Shown here one piece after another: positions 1 through 7,863 of a stretch of 12,109 bases of DNA. This DNA is from Acidovorax sp. (GTDB taxonomy: Bacteria; Pseudomonadota; Gammaproteobacteria; Burkholderiales; Burkholderiaceae_C), in contig WOZN01000291.1 of the NCBI GenBank assembly GCA_011620245.1, positions 1-12,109 on the forward strand, written 5' to 3'. Within the stretch, counting starts at the first letter, position 1; each line of letters begins with the position of its first letter. The notes below the pieces were generated by a model. That model had not been told where the DNA came from. It did no database searches and saw only the letters and a program-made list of their open reading frames with translations. The translations under genes were made by a program, and so were the position numbers.

Positions 1-553
1 ACCAGCGCAGCATTTCGCGCGCCACCACCATGCAGACACAGCTCACCAGCATGGCATGGGTGGCACTGTACATGCGGGTTTCCTGCGCCGACAGATAGAT
101 CAGGGCCAGCAGCGTGGCATCGGGCGTTTGCTCGCAGTTGCGGATCAACTCACTGTGCAAGGACTGAAAACGGCCCCCGAAATCGCCAGCCAGCGGCGCG
201 CGCAGCAACTGGGTGGCGCGCAACTGCAATTGCGGCCAGTCGGGCATATATTTGCCGCCGCGCTCGCGACCGGCCTGCACACCCGCCTGGATCTTCATCG
301 TGGCAATCTGCCCCAGGGAGGTGCCGGACAGCAGCATTTCTTGCAGTTGCGCAAGATACGCCCGGTGGCTCTCGCCCGACTCATCCGTGTCCACGCACAG
401 CTTCAAGCCGCGCGCATCCAGCGAATCCAGTTCGGCACGGGTGCGTATGACATGGCCCTTTTGTGCCAGCAAAGCTCCATCCGCACCCCGCAGCGCAAAA
501 GGCAACGGGTAACCCAACTGGATGGAGTCGATGTTCAGGGCAATAAGATTCAT
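1..553 (-). CDS. HD-GYP domain protein, probable cyclic-di-GMP phosphodiesterase (3' part missing)
   Basis: The reverse strand reads without a stop from an ATG at 553-551 to the window edge, giving 184 residues that begin MNLIALNIDS. Residues 1-60 resemble the short N-terminal domain that precedes HD-GYP domains in Comamonadaceae, with a stretch like 'GALLAQKGHVIRTRAEL' at 27-43. Around residues 146-184 the sequence DATLLALIYLSAQ, then YSATHAMLVS and a helix ending in REMLRW, matches the start of an HD-GYP domain, where a conserved His opens the first long helix. The diagnostic HD and GYP motifs would lie beyond the window, so catalytic competence cannot be judged. HD-GYP enzymes hydrolyse cyclic-di-GMP in the cytoplasm and so affect the motile/sessile switch. 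No strong ribosome binding site precedes the ATG. A GATAAT hexamer (reverse strand, 571-566) lies close upstream, with only a poorly spaced TTGCGA (596-591) as possible -35. The family call rests on pattern recognition of the N-terminal half only. Confidence 0.68.
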   Translation of the reverse strand, partial: MNLIALNIDSIQLGYPLPFALRGADGALLAQKGHVIRTRAELDSLDARGLKLCVDTDESGESHRAYLAQLQEMLLSGTSLGQIATMKIQAGVQAGRERGGKYMPDWPQLQLRATQLLRAPLAGDFGGRFQSLHSELIRNCEQTPDATLLALIYLSAQETRMYSATHAMLVSCVCMVVAREMLRW

Positions 554-745
554 GGCTATCGTTACATTATCCAAGAACGTGTTCACGATCTCGCAATCAA
601 CCCGCCAGCAAGGGCAGAAAAACCCGGGAAATGGATCGCTGTTTGCCAGACCACGACCGGCTGCGCAGGGCGGCCCTCCAACGGCTGGAAACAAGGATAC
701 CGTCGTGAAATGGCAGGCGGATAACATGCGCATTGCGTTCACCCG

Positions 746-765
746 CATTGCCCTGCATTGCCCTG
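746..765. repeat. Tandem 10-bp direct repeat
   Basis: CATTGCCCTG occurs twice back to back at 746-755 and 756-765. A related GCATTGCG lies just upstream at about 730-737. The unit is short, and the function, if any, is unknown. Confidence 0.6.
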
Positions 766-829
766 GGCCCACCAAAAAAATCCACCTGCGCCCGCCGCCG
801 ACAACACGCGAATCCTTCACGGCCCGCGG

Positions 830-844
830 AGCGAGCAGATCGCT
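830..844 (-). other. Small hairpin directly downstream of glnE
   Basis: Read on the minus strand, AGCGA and TCGCT form a perfect 5-bp stem around a 5-base loop, starting at the first base after the glnE stop codon (847-845). No T tract follows, so this is not a standard intrinsic terminator. It could protect the 3' end of the message or be chance. Confidence 0.35.
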
Positions 845-3610
845 TCAGGTGGGGTAGCGCACCGGGTTTGCGTCAAACACCGCATGCCAGAGCGCCAGCA
901 CCGCCTCCTGCTCTGCCTGCAGCGCCGGTGGCGTGACCTCGGTGGGCATTTCATCGAGCCGTGCACGGTGCTGCACCCGGCGCAGTTCGCGGTAGGCGTC
1001 GGCCGCGGCCCGGCCCACACCGGCTGGCAGCAACCCCGCCTGCTCGGCGCGCTGGAGCAACGCAATGTTGCCCACGTTGTCCATCAGTTCAGGGTGCCTG
1101 GCGGAATGGGCCAGCACCAGGTATTGCACGGCAAACTCGGCATCCACCATGCCACCCGGGCTGTGTTTCACATCAAACTTCCCTTCGCGCGTGCGATGGG
1201 CCGAGCGCACGCGCTCGCGCATGGCCACGATCTCTGCGCGCAACGCGACGGGGTCGCGCGGTGAAGTGATCACGGCTTTGCGCACCGCATCGAACCGGGC
1301 CTGCAGGGCAGCACTGCCCAGCACAAAGCGCGCCCGCGTCATTGCCTGGTGTTCCCAGGTCCAGGCCGTGTTGCTGCCGCGCTGCTGCTGGTAAGCCGCA
1401 TAGGCATCGAAACTGGTGACCAGCAGGCCGGAGCTGCCATTGGGGCGCAGGGCCGTGTCGATTTCGTACAGGTCACCCTCGCCCGTCTTCACGGTGAGCC
1501 AGTTGATGAGCTTGCGCGCAAATGCCGCATAGATCTCGGGGGCACGTTCGTCATCATCATCGAACACGAAAACGATGTCGAGGTCGCTGCCGTAACCCAG
1601 TTCCTTGCCGCCCAGTTTGCCGTAGCCGATGATGCCAAATTGGGGTGTTTCGCGGTGCCGGGTCTTGAGGCGGCTCCAGCACCACTGCGCGGAGATGCGC
1701 AGCACGCTGTCCGCCAGGGCGCTGAGGTCATCGGCCACCTGCTCGACCGTGATCCTGTGCTCCACATCACGGGCCAGCGTGCGGAAGGTTTCCGCGTGCT
1801 GCGCGCGGCGCAGCAGATTCAGCAGGGTTTCGTCATCGTCCTCGCCGGTGGACTGCAGCGATGCCAGCCGCAGGGCCAGTTCGCGCTCGAAATCGGCCGC
1901 CACGAAGCGTTCGGCCAGCAGCGCATCGCCCACCAGTTCATCGATGACGCCGGGGTGCTGCACCAGGTAGCGTGCGGGCCATCGGGCGGCGCCCAGCAGG
2001 TGCAGCAATTGTTCGTGCACCGAGGGGCGTTCGAGCAGCAAGGCCAGGTAGCTTTCGCGCCGCAGCAAGGGCTCCAGCCAGTTGACGAACCGCACGGCCG
2101 CTTCCCCGGTGACGCGCCCTTCGCCCAGCCACTGCGCCGTGCGCTGGATCAGCCGGAACAGCCGCGCGCGGGCTTCGTCGCGCAGCGCGATCACGCGGGG
2201 ATTGGTGCGCCACTCGGCCACGCGCTCGCGGAAACCGGCGGGCAGCTGTTCGAGCAAGCCTTCCAGCTCGGGCGGGGGGGGTGCAACCGCACGCGGCCCG
2301 CCGCATCCGCCGCCATTGCATTCCTTCTGGTCATTGCCGCCCAGCAGGGTGTCGAACTCTTGCGCCACCAGTTCACGGTGGGCATCGAGCTCGTGCAGAA
2401 AAGCACAGCAGTCGCCGCAGCCCATGGTGCGGGCAATCCAGGCCAGATCCTCGTCGCGCGTGGGCAGGACATGGGTCTGCTGGTCGTCCAGGTACTGGAT
2501 GCGGTGCTCCACACGGCGCAAGAACACATAGGCCCGCGCCAGCGCATCGGCCGTCTGCGCAGACATGAGCCCGGCCTGGGCAAGCCGTTGCAGCGCATCC
2601 AGCGTGGGCCGGCGACGCAGTTCGGGAAACTGCCCGCCGCGCACCACCTGTAGCAGCTGCACGGTGAATTCGATTTCTCGAATGCCGCCACGTGACAGCT
2701 TGACATCGTTGGCGCGCTCCGGATGTCCGGCGCTGCGCTTGGCGGCATGCTCGCGGATCTGCCGGTGCAGGGTGCGCAGCGCATCGAACACGCTGTAGTC
2801 CAGGTAGCGGCGGAACACGAATGGCAGCACCACGCTGCGCAGCGCCAGCACTTCGGCACTGCCAATGCAGCTTTGCGGCGCCACCACCCGGCTCTTGAGC
2901 CAGGCAAAGCGCTCCCACTCACGCCCCTGCACCTGCAGGTATTCCTCCAGCGCCGCCAGCGATACGGCGGCAGGGCCGCAATTGCCGTGGGGCCGCAGGG
3001 CCAGGTCCACCCGGAAGACGAACCCGTGTTCGGTCGTGTCGCCCACCAGGCTGTAGATCATCTTCACCGCATGGGCGAAATATTCATGGTTGGAAATGCG
3101 GCCACGCCCCTCGGGGTTGCCGGCCGTTTCGCCGTCCTGCGCATAGACGTAAATGAGGTCGATGTCGCTGGACACGTTGAGTTCACGCGCACCGAGCTTG
3201 CCCATGCCAATCACCCACAGGGGCACGGGCTGCCCATCGGGCGCGAGCGGTGCACCGTGGCGGCTGTCCAGTTCGCGGCGGGCGTGCAGGCACGCCTGGT
3301 CCAGCGCGAACTCGGCCAGTTCGGTGACGGCGCGGGTGATTTGGGCCAGCGGTGCCTGGGCTTCGCAATCGAGCCGGATCAGCCGCTCCATGACCAGCTG
3401 GCGCAATATGCGCAGGGCGGTCGCCGTGTCGCACCCCCTGGCCTGCAGCGCCGCAAAAGCCTGCGCCATGGATGCCTTGTCCGGCGCTCCTGCTGGCAGC
3501 AAGCCCAGATCTTGCGCGTAGCGGCGTTGCAGACGCTGAAAAAAACGGGAATATCCGGCCAGGCCGGCCGATGCGGCGGCGCCCGAAAGCTCAGAGGGAT
3601 AGGTGGACAT
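845..3610 (-). CDS. glnE: Bifunctional glutamine synthetase adenylyltransferase / adenylyl-removing enzyme (GlnE)
   Basis: This 921-residue protein has the two-nucleotidyltransferase layout of GlnE, close in length to the 946-residue E. coli enzyme. The N-terminal adenylyl-removing domain carries GMGKLG at 135-140 and SSDIDLIYVY at 147-156, with metal-binding Asp149 and Asp151. The C-terminal adenylyltransferase domain carries GYGKLGG at 662-668 and SDLDIVFVF at 675-683, with Asp676 and Asp678. Family members add or remove AMP on a tyrosine of glutamine synthetase under control of PII and glutamine, tuning ammonia assimilation in the cytoplasm. Both active-site signatures look intact, so both activities are expected. 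The domain linker (about 425-450) is Gly/Pro rich and contains Cys431 and Cys436; Cys398, Cys401 and Cys402 lie slightly upstream. The ATG at 3610-3608 has no clear Shine-Dalgarno sequence. The gene is divergent from yhdP, with 113 bases between the start codons. Confidence 0.97.
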   Translation of the reverse strand: MSTYPSELSGAAASAGLAGYSRFFQRLQRRYAQDLGLLPAGAPDKASMAQAFAALQARGCDTATALRILRQLVMERLIRLDCEAQAPLAQITRAVTELAEFALDQACLHARRELDSRHGAPLAPDGQPVPLWVIGMGKLGARELNVSSDIDLIYVYAQDGETAGNPEGRGRISNHEYFAHAVKMIYSLVGDTTEHGFVFRVDLALRPHGNCGPAAVSLAALEEYLQVQGREWERFAWLKSRVVAPQSCIGSAEVLALRSVVLPFVFRRYLDYSVFDALRTLHRQIREHAAKRSAGHPERANDVKLSRGGIREIEFTVQLLQVVRGGQFPELRRRPTLDALQRLAQAGLMSAQTADALARAYVFLRRVEHRIQYLDDQQTHVLPTRDEDLAWIARTMGCGDCCAFLHELDAHRELVAQEFDTLLGGNDQKECNGGGCGGPRAVAPPPPELEGLLEQLPAGFRERVAEWRTNPRVIALRDEARARLFRLIQRTAQWLGEGRVTGEAAVRFVNWLEPLLRRESYLALLLERPSVHEQLLHLLGAARWPARYLVQHPGVIDELVGDALLAERFVAADFERELALRLASLQSTGEDDDETLLNLLRRAQHAETFRTLARDVEHRITVEQVADDLSALADSVLRISAQWCWSRLKTRHRETPQFGIIGYGKLGGKELGYGSDLDIVFVFDDDDERAPEIYAAFARKLINWLTVKTGEGDLYEIDTALRPNGSSGLLVTSFDAYAAYQQQRGSNTAWTWEHQAMTRARFVLGSAALQARFDAVRKAVITSPRDPVALRAEIVAMRERVRSAHRTREGKFDVKHSPGGMVDAEFAVQYLVLAHSARHPELMDNVGNIALLQRAEQAGLLPAGVGRAAADAYRELRRVQHRARLDEMPTEVTPPALQAEQEAVLALWHAVFDANPVRYPT

Positions 3611-3641
3611 GGCAAGGGGCGCGGCGGGCCGCTACATACAC

Positions 3642-3659
3642 ATTAGGACAATTAGGACA
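3642..3659. repeat. Perfect tandem 9-bp repeat between glnE and yhdP
   Basis: ATTAGGACA is repeated exactly at 3642-3650 and 3651-3659. It begins 32 bases upstream of the glnE start codon, and its AT-rich character stands out against the GC-rich surroundings. Two tandem half-sites one helical turn apart (9-10 bp) suit a transcription-factor site, but no known operator is recognised. Confidence 0.6.
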
Positions 3660-3673
3660 CCGGTTTTCACTGA

Positions 3674-3694
3674 ACCCGCCCTTCGGTCGCGGGT
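3674..3694. promoter_or_regulatory. Inverted repeat next to a possible yhdP -10 box
   Basis: ACCCGC at 3674-3679 and GCGGGT at 3689-3694 are perfect inverted arms with a 9-base spacer. The right arm directly abuts CATAAT (3695-3700). If that is the -10 box of yhdP, the arms cover the -35/spacer region and could be an operator. Six-base GC arms are also fairly likely by chance in this genome. Confidence 0.35.
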
Positions 3695-3723
3695 CATAAT
3701 TCCTGCCACATTCAAGCCCACCA

Positions 3724-6700
3724 ATGATTGATCCATTAAATCGCCCCTCACGCCTGCTGCGATGCATCGCCGGGTTTGCGCGGTGGTCGCTGGGATGCAT
3801 GCTGGCCTTTTGGCTGCTGCTGGCCGCCACGTGGGGAGCACTGCATGGCTGGATTGTGCCGCGTATTGGCGATTTCCGCCCGCAACTGGAGGCGCAGGCC
3901 GCACGGGCACTGGGGGCGCCGGTGCGCATCGGGTCCATCACGGCGCGTTCGAAGGGCCTGATTCCCTCGATAGAGCTGCTGGATGTGGCGCTGCTGGATG
4001 CACAGGGCCGCGCCGCGCTGCAGTTGCCGCGCGTGGTGGTGGCCCTGTCCCCGCGCTCGTTGCTGAACTGGGGTTTCGAGCAGCTCTACATCGAACATCC
4101 AGACCTCGACATCCGCAGGCGGGCAGACGGCCGCATTGTGGTGGCGGGCCTCACTTTCTCGGAGACCGCGGGCGAGGACAACGCCGCGGCAGACTGGCTG
4201 TTTTCGCAGGGCGAAGTCGTCATCCAGGGCGGCACGCTGCGCTGGACCGACGAGTTGCGTGGCGCACCCGAGCTGGCGCTGAAAAATGTCGACATACTGC
4301 TGCGCAACGGCAACTGGCAGCACAACATGCGCATTGCGGCCACGCCGCCGCCGCAATGGGGCGAGCGGTTCACGCTGACCGGGCGGTTTCATGCGCCGCT
4401 GCTGCGTGCACGCGACGGCGATTGGCAGCAATGGAGCGGCCAGCTGTTTGCCAATTTTTCGCGCGTGGACGTCTCCCGTTTGCGCCACTATGCCGACATG
4501 GGCTTTGAGGTGGCACAAGGCCGGGGCGCCGTTCGCGCATGGGCCGATGTGCAGCGCGGCCAGATCGTGGGTGGCACGGCCGACCTGGCGCTGACCGAAG
4601 TCAACGCCACGCTGGGGCCACAGCTCCAGGCCCTGGCGCTGCCATCCATCGAAGGCCGGCTGGGCGGGCGGTGGCTGGAAGGCGGCTTCGAGTTTTATAC
4701 GCAGGGCCTGCAGTTTGTGACCGACGATGGCCTGGTGTGGCCCGGTGGCAACCTGCGCCTGCAATACATACAGGCCGCAGGCAAGGCACCGGCCCAGGGC
4801 GAACTGCGTGCAGACCGCCTGGACCTTGCCGCGCTGGCCCAGATTGGCAGCCGCCTGCCACTGGGAGCGGCCGCCCACGCTGCATTGCAAACCTACACCC
4901 CCCAGGGACTGGTCGACGAGGTGCATGCCACCTGGCGTGGCCCGCTCGATGCCTTGCAGCAATACCAGGTGCGCGGCAAGGTCACGGGGCTGGCCCTGGC
5001 TGCCACACAGCGGGAGCCTGGCAGCACCGTGCCGGGCCTGAGCGGCGCCAGCCTGGACATCGACATGACTCAGGCGGGCGGCAAGGCCGGCCTCAGCATT
5101 GCCTCGGGCGAGGTGATCCTGCCCGGCGCCTTTGAAGACCCTGTCGTGCCCCTGCACCAGTTGAACGCAGACTTGCGCTGGCAGGTGGCTGGGCAACGCC
5201 TGGCGGTCCAGGCCAGCAATGTGCGCTTTGCCAATGCGGACATGCAGGGTGAGCTGCGCGCCAGCTGGAACACCAGCGATGCCAGCCAAGGCCCGCAGCA
5301 CGCCCGTTTTCCGGGCGTGATCGACCTGTCGGGCACGCTGACGCGGGCCGACGGAACCCGCGTGCACCGCTATCTGCCCTTGAGCCTTTCTGACGACTTG
5401 CGCCACTATGTGCGCGATGCCATCCTGGCCGGCACAGCCAGCAACGTACAGTTCCGCGTGAAGGGCGATCTGAACGACCTCCCCTTCAATGACCCCCGGC
5501 AGGGAGATTTCCGCATTGCAGCCCGCGTCAAGGATGTGACCTATGCCTATGTCCCACCCCGGCTGCAACCCCGCGACGCACTGCCCTGGCCGGCGCTGAC
5601 GCAACTGGCGGGCGAACTGGTCTTCGAGCGCTCATCCATGCAGGTGCGCGGCGCAACCGGTAGTTTTGCCGGCACACCGGGCGTGCGGCTGGCCAAGGTG
5701 GAGGCGCAGATTCCCGATTTCTCCCACGCCGTGGTCGCCGTCAACGCCGATGCACGCGGGCCGCTGGCCGAGCTGCTGACCATCCTGCGCACCTCGCCAC
5801 TGGCGCGCATGACAGGGCAGGCACTGGACCAGGCCAGCGGCACAGGCAATGCCGATTTGCAGCTGCGGCTGAGCCTGCCGATCAGCGATATCGACAAATC
5901 GAAGGTGCAGGGCAGCCTGGTGTTCGCGGGCAATGATGTGCAGATCACCCCGCAAACGCCCCTGCTGTCGCGCGCCCGTGGCACTGTGCAATTTGCCGAC
6001 ACCGGATTTTCCGTGGACGGAATACAGGCGCGCGCCCTGGGCGGCGACCTGCGCCTGGAGGGCGGAATGCGTGTGCTGCCTGCCGGCGCCACCGAGTCTG
6101 CCATGCAGCTGCGGGTGCAAGGCACGGCCACCGCCGAGGGGCTGCAGCAGGCGCGGCAGCTGGGCATGCTGTCGCAACTGGCCCGCAGCGCCACGGGCAG
6201 CACGCCCTACACGCTGGCGCTGGCGTTTCGCGGGGGCATCCCCGAGATCCAGGTCACCACCACTTTGCAGGGAATGGGCCTGGCCCTGCCCGCACCGCTG
6301 GCCAAGACCGCCGAAGCCGTGCTGCCTCTGCGCTTTCAGACCCAGGTTGCACGGGAATCCCTGGCCCGCCCCCCCACAGGCGCTGCCTCGCCGCCTGTGC
6401 GCGACCAGATCACCCTGGACCTCGGCCCCATCGGATCGGCCAGCTACCAGCGCGAGCACCGAGGCGACGAGACGCGTGTGCTGCGCGGCGCCATCGGCAT
6501 CGGTCTGGCCAGCGGCGAAAGCGCAGCCATGCCGGCGAACGGCGTGGCGGCCAACATCCGGGCGGAACACTTGGACGTGGATGCCTGGGAAAAGGTGCTG
6601 ACCCAGACAGGCACCACCGACACCAGCCCGCCTGCAACCGCCGCCAGGACCGACAGTGCTGCGGACAGCAAGGCGCAAGACTATCTGCCCACCACCTTCG

Positions 6701-7863
6701 CCGTGCGCGCGCAGACGCTCACCGTGCAGGGGCGCACACTGCACAACCTGGTGGTGGGCGGCTCGCGGGACGGCTCCACCTGGCGCGCCAATCTGGACGC
6801 CAATGAACTCAACGGCTATGTCGAATACCGGCAGGCAGGCGCCCGCGACGACGGGGCGGGCCGTGTGTATGCCCGCCTGGCGCGCATGAAGCTGCCGCAA
6901 AGCGCCGCCACGCAATTCGAGGCGCTGCTGGACGAGCAGCCCGCTACGATACCCGCGCTGGACATCGTGGTGGACGATTTCGAGTTGCGTGGCCGCCAAC
7001 TCGGGCGCGTGGAGATCGAAGCGCAAAACCGGGGGAATGCGGCCCAGCGCGAGTGGCGGCTGAGCAAGTTCAACATCATGACGCCCGAAGCCACCTTCAC
7101 CGGCAGCGGCAACTGGGCGGTGCAGGCCGGCAGCGAGCAGGCGCAGCGCCGCCGCACGGTGATGAACTTCCAGCTCGACATCCGCGACTCGGGCGAACTG
7201 CTGGCCCGTTTCGGCATGGAAAACGTGGTGCGCCGCGGCAAGGGGCGCATGCAGGGGCAGGTGGCCTGGATGGGCGCGCCCATGAGCCCCGACTACCGCT
7301 CCATGACCGGGCAGATCAATCTGAATGTGGAGTCAGGCCAGTTCCTCAAGGCGGATCCGGGGCTTGCCAAGTTGCTCGGCGTGCTGAGCCTGCAAGCCCT
7401 GCCGCGCCGCCTGACCCTGGATTTCCGCGATGTGTTCAGCGAGGGCTTCGCATTCGATTTCGTGCGGGGCGACGTGCGCATCGAGCAGGGCGTCGCCATC
7501 ACCAACAACCTGCAGATGAAAGGGGTCAACGCAGCCGTGCTGATGGAGGGCAGCGCCGACATCGACCACGAAACCCAGAACCTGCATGTGGTGGTGGTGC
7601 CGGAAATCAACGCCATGACCGCCTCGCTGGTCGCCACGGCCATCAACCCGGTCGTCGGACTGGGCAGCTTTCTGGCCCAGGTTTTTCTGCGCGGCCCCCT
7701 GGTCGAGGCATCCACCCGGGAATTCCGGATAGATGGCACCTGGACGGAACCGAACATCGTGCGCATTCCCCGGCGCGGCCGGGAATCGGGCAGCGCCCCC
7801 GCGCCCGCGGGTGCCGCACAAGCGCCCGGAACACCTATTTTGCCCACAGGAGATTCCTCATGA
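3724..7863 (+). CDS. yhdP: YhdP family AsmA-like envelope protein (intermembrane phospholipid transport)
   Basis: This 1379-residue protein has one N-terminal membrane segment (about 22-44, with AFWLLLAATWGAL) preceded by arginines, so the large remainder should lie in the periplasm. The first region after the membrane anchor (LEAQAARALGAPVRIG...) is typical of AsmA-like proteins. The C-terminal signature of the YhdP family is clear at about 1200-1326: LNVESGQFLKADPGLAKLLG, DFRDVFSEGFAFD, and the block containing VVVPEINAMTASLVA and GLGSFLAQVFLRGPL. In E. coli, YhdP acts with TamB and YdbH to move phospholipid from inner to outer membrane through a long beta-sheet groove. The protein is about 110 residues longer than E. 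coli YhdP; a low-complexity Ala/Thr/Asp stretch near 965-985 looks like a linker. The ATG start puts the anchor at the N-terminus but lacks a clear Shine-Dalgarno sequence. The stop overlaps the next gene's start by four bases. Confidence 0.93.
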   Translation: MIDPLNRPSRLLRCIAGFARWSLGCMLAFWLLLAATWGALHGWIVPRIGDFRPQLEAQAARALGAPVRIGSITARSKGLIPSIELLDVALLDAQGRAALQLPRVVVALSPRSLLNWGFEQLYIEHPDLDIRRRADGRIVVAGLTFSETAGEDNAAADWLFSQGEVVIQGGTLRWTDELRGAPELALKNVDILLRNGNWQHNMRIAATPPPQWGERFTLTGRFHAPLLRARDGDWQQWSGQLFANFSRVDVSRLRHYADMGFEVAQGRGAVRAWADVQRGQIVGGTADLALTEVNATLGPQLQALALPSIEGRLGGRWLEGGFEFYTQGLQFVTDDGLVWPGGNLRLQYIQAAGKAPAQGELRADRLDLAALAQIGSRLPLGAAAHAALQTYTPQGLVDEVHATWRGPLDALQQYQVRGKVTGLALAATQREPGSTVPGLSGASLDIDMTQAGGKAGLSIASGEVILPGAFEDPVVPLHQLNADLRWQVAGQRLAVQASNVRFANADMQGELRASWNTSDASQGPQHARFPGVIDLSGTLTRADGTRVHRYLPLSLSDDLRHYVRDAILAGTASNVQFRVKGDLNDLPFNDPRQGDFRIAARVKDVTYAYVPPRLQPRDALPWPALTQLAGELVFERSSMQVRGATGSFAGTPGVRLAKVEAQIPDFSHAVVAVNADARGPLAELLTILRTSPLARMTGQALDQASGTGNADLQLRLSLPISDIDKSKVQGSLVFAGNDVQITPQTPLLSRARGTVQFADTGFSVDGIQARALGGDLRLEGGMRVLPAGATESAMQLRVQGTATAEGLQQARQLGMLSQLARSATGSTPYTLALAFRGGIPEIQVTTTLQGMGLALPAPLAKTAEAVLPLRFQTQVARESLARPPTGAASPPVRDQITLDLGPIGSASYQREHRGDETRVLRGAIGIGLASGESAAMPANGVAANIRAEHLDVDAWEKVLTQTGTTDTSPPATAARTDSAADSKAQDYLPTTFAVRAQTLTVQGRTLHNLVVGGSRDGSTWRANLDANELNGYVEYRQAGARDDGAGRVYARLARMKLPQSAATQFEALLDEQPATIPALDIVVDDFELRGRQLGRVEIEAQNRGNAAQREWRLSKFNIMTPEATFTGSGNWAVQAGSEQAQRRRTVMNFQLDIRDSGELLARFGMENVVRRGKGRMQGQVAWMGAPMSPDYRSMTGQINLNVESGQFLKADPGLAKLLGVLSLQALPRRLTLDFRDVFSEGFAFDFVRGDVRIEQGVAITNNLQMKGVNAAVLMEGSADIDHETQNLHVVVVPEINAMTASLVATAINPVVGLGSFLAQVFLRGPLVEASTREFRIDGTWTEPNIVRIPRRGRESGSAPAPAGAAQAPGTPILPTGDSS
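7848..7853 (+). promoter_or_regulatory. Ribosome binding site of the Nit-type hydrolase
   Basis: AGGAGA lies inside the last codons of yhdP, six bases before the ATG at 7860. It fixes the hydrolase start, even though the same frame stays open far upstream inside yhdP. Confidence 0.8.

Larger units (their letters stand above)
554..844. other. Intergenic region between the HD-GYP gene and glnE
   Basis: About 290 bases separate the start of the HD-GYP gene from the end of glnE; both are on the minus strand. Short open frames exist here on both strands, but none has a recognisable protein pattern with a ribosome binding site. The stretch holds a tandem 10-bp repeat (746-765), an A7 run on the plus strand (774-780, read as T7 on the glnE transcript) and a small hairpin directly after the glnE stop (830-844). 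I could not build a convincing stem directly in front of the T7 run, so I do not call a terminator there. Confidence 0.55.
3611..3723. promoter_or_regulatory. Divergent glnE / yhdP control region
   Basis: Both start codons face away from this 113-base gap, so promoters for both directions must lie here or inside the neighbouring genes. It contains a perfect tandem 9-bp repeat, a 6-bp inverted repeat, and a CATAAT hexamer (plus strand, 3695-3700) that could be a -10 box for yhdP. No good -35 box lies at 16-18 bases from that hexamer, and I find no confident sigma-70 promoter for glnE. Neither gene has a strong ribosome binding site. Confidence 0.5.

Noticed and set aside
566..596. GATAAT / TTGCGA as a promoter for the HD-GYP gene (minus strand)
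   Set aside because: The 19-base spacing is poor and would leave a leader of only a few bases, so it is not listed as a separate promoter.
56..936. Several plus-strand open frames between 56 and 936, and a 62-codon minus-strand frame at 597-785
   Set aside because: None shows a ribosome binding site or recognisable protein pattern, and several overlap the HD-GYP gene; the intergenic ones cannot be supported as genes.
1349..2653. Long open frame (434 codons) on the plus strand, opposite glnE
   Set aside because: GlnE on the other strand is unmistakable; the antisense frame has Gln/Gly/Ala-rich composition with no domain pattern, as expected for a shadow frame in GC-rich DNA.
3748..7026. Two long open frames on the minus strand (618 and 464 codons) opposite yhdP
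   Set aside because: They have shadow composition, no ribosome binding sites and no recognisable motifs, and yhdP has clear family signatures along its length.
7053..7859. Upstream extension of the hydrolase frame inside yhdP, giving a 540-residue protein
   Set aside because: The extension has shadow composition, while the ATG at 7860 has a strong AGGAGA at good spacing and a conserved family N-terminus.
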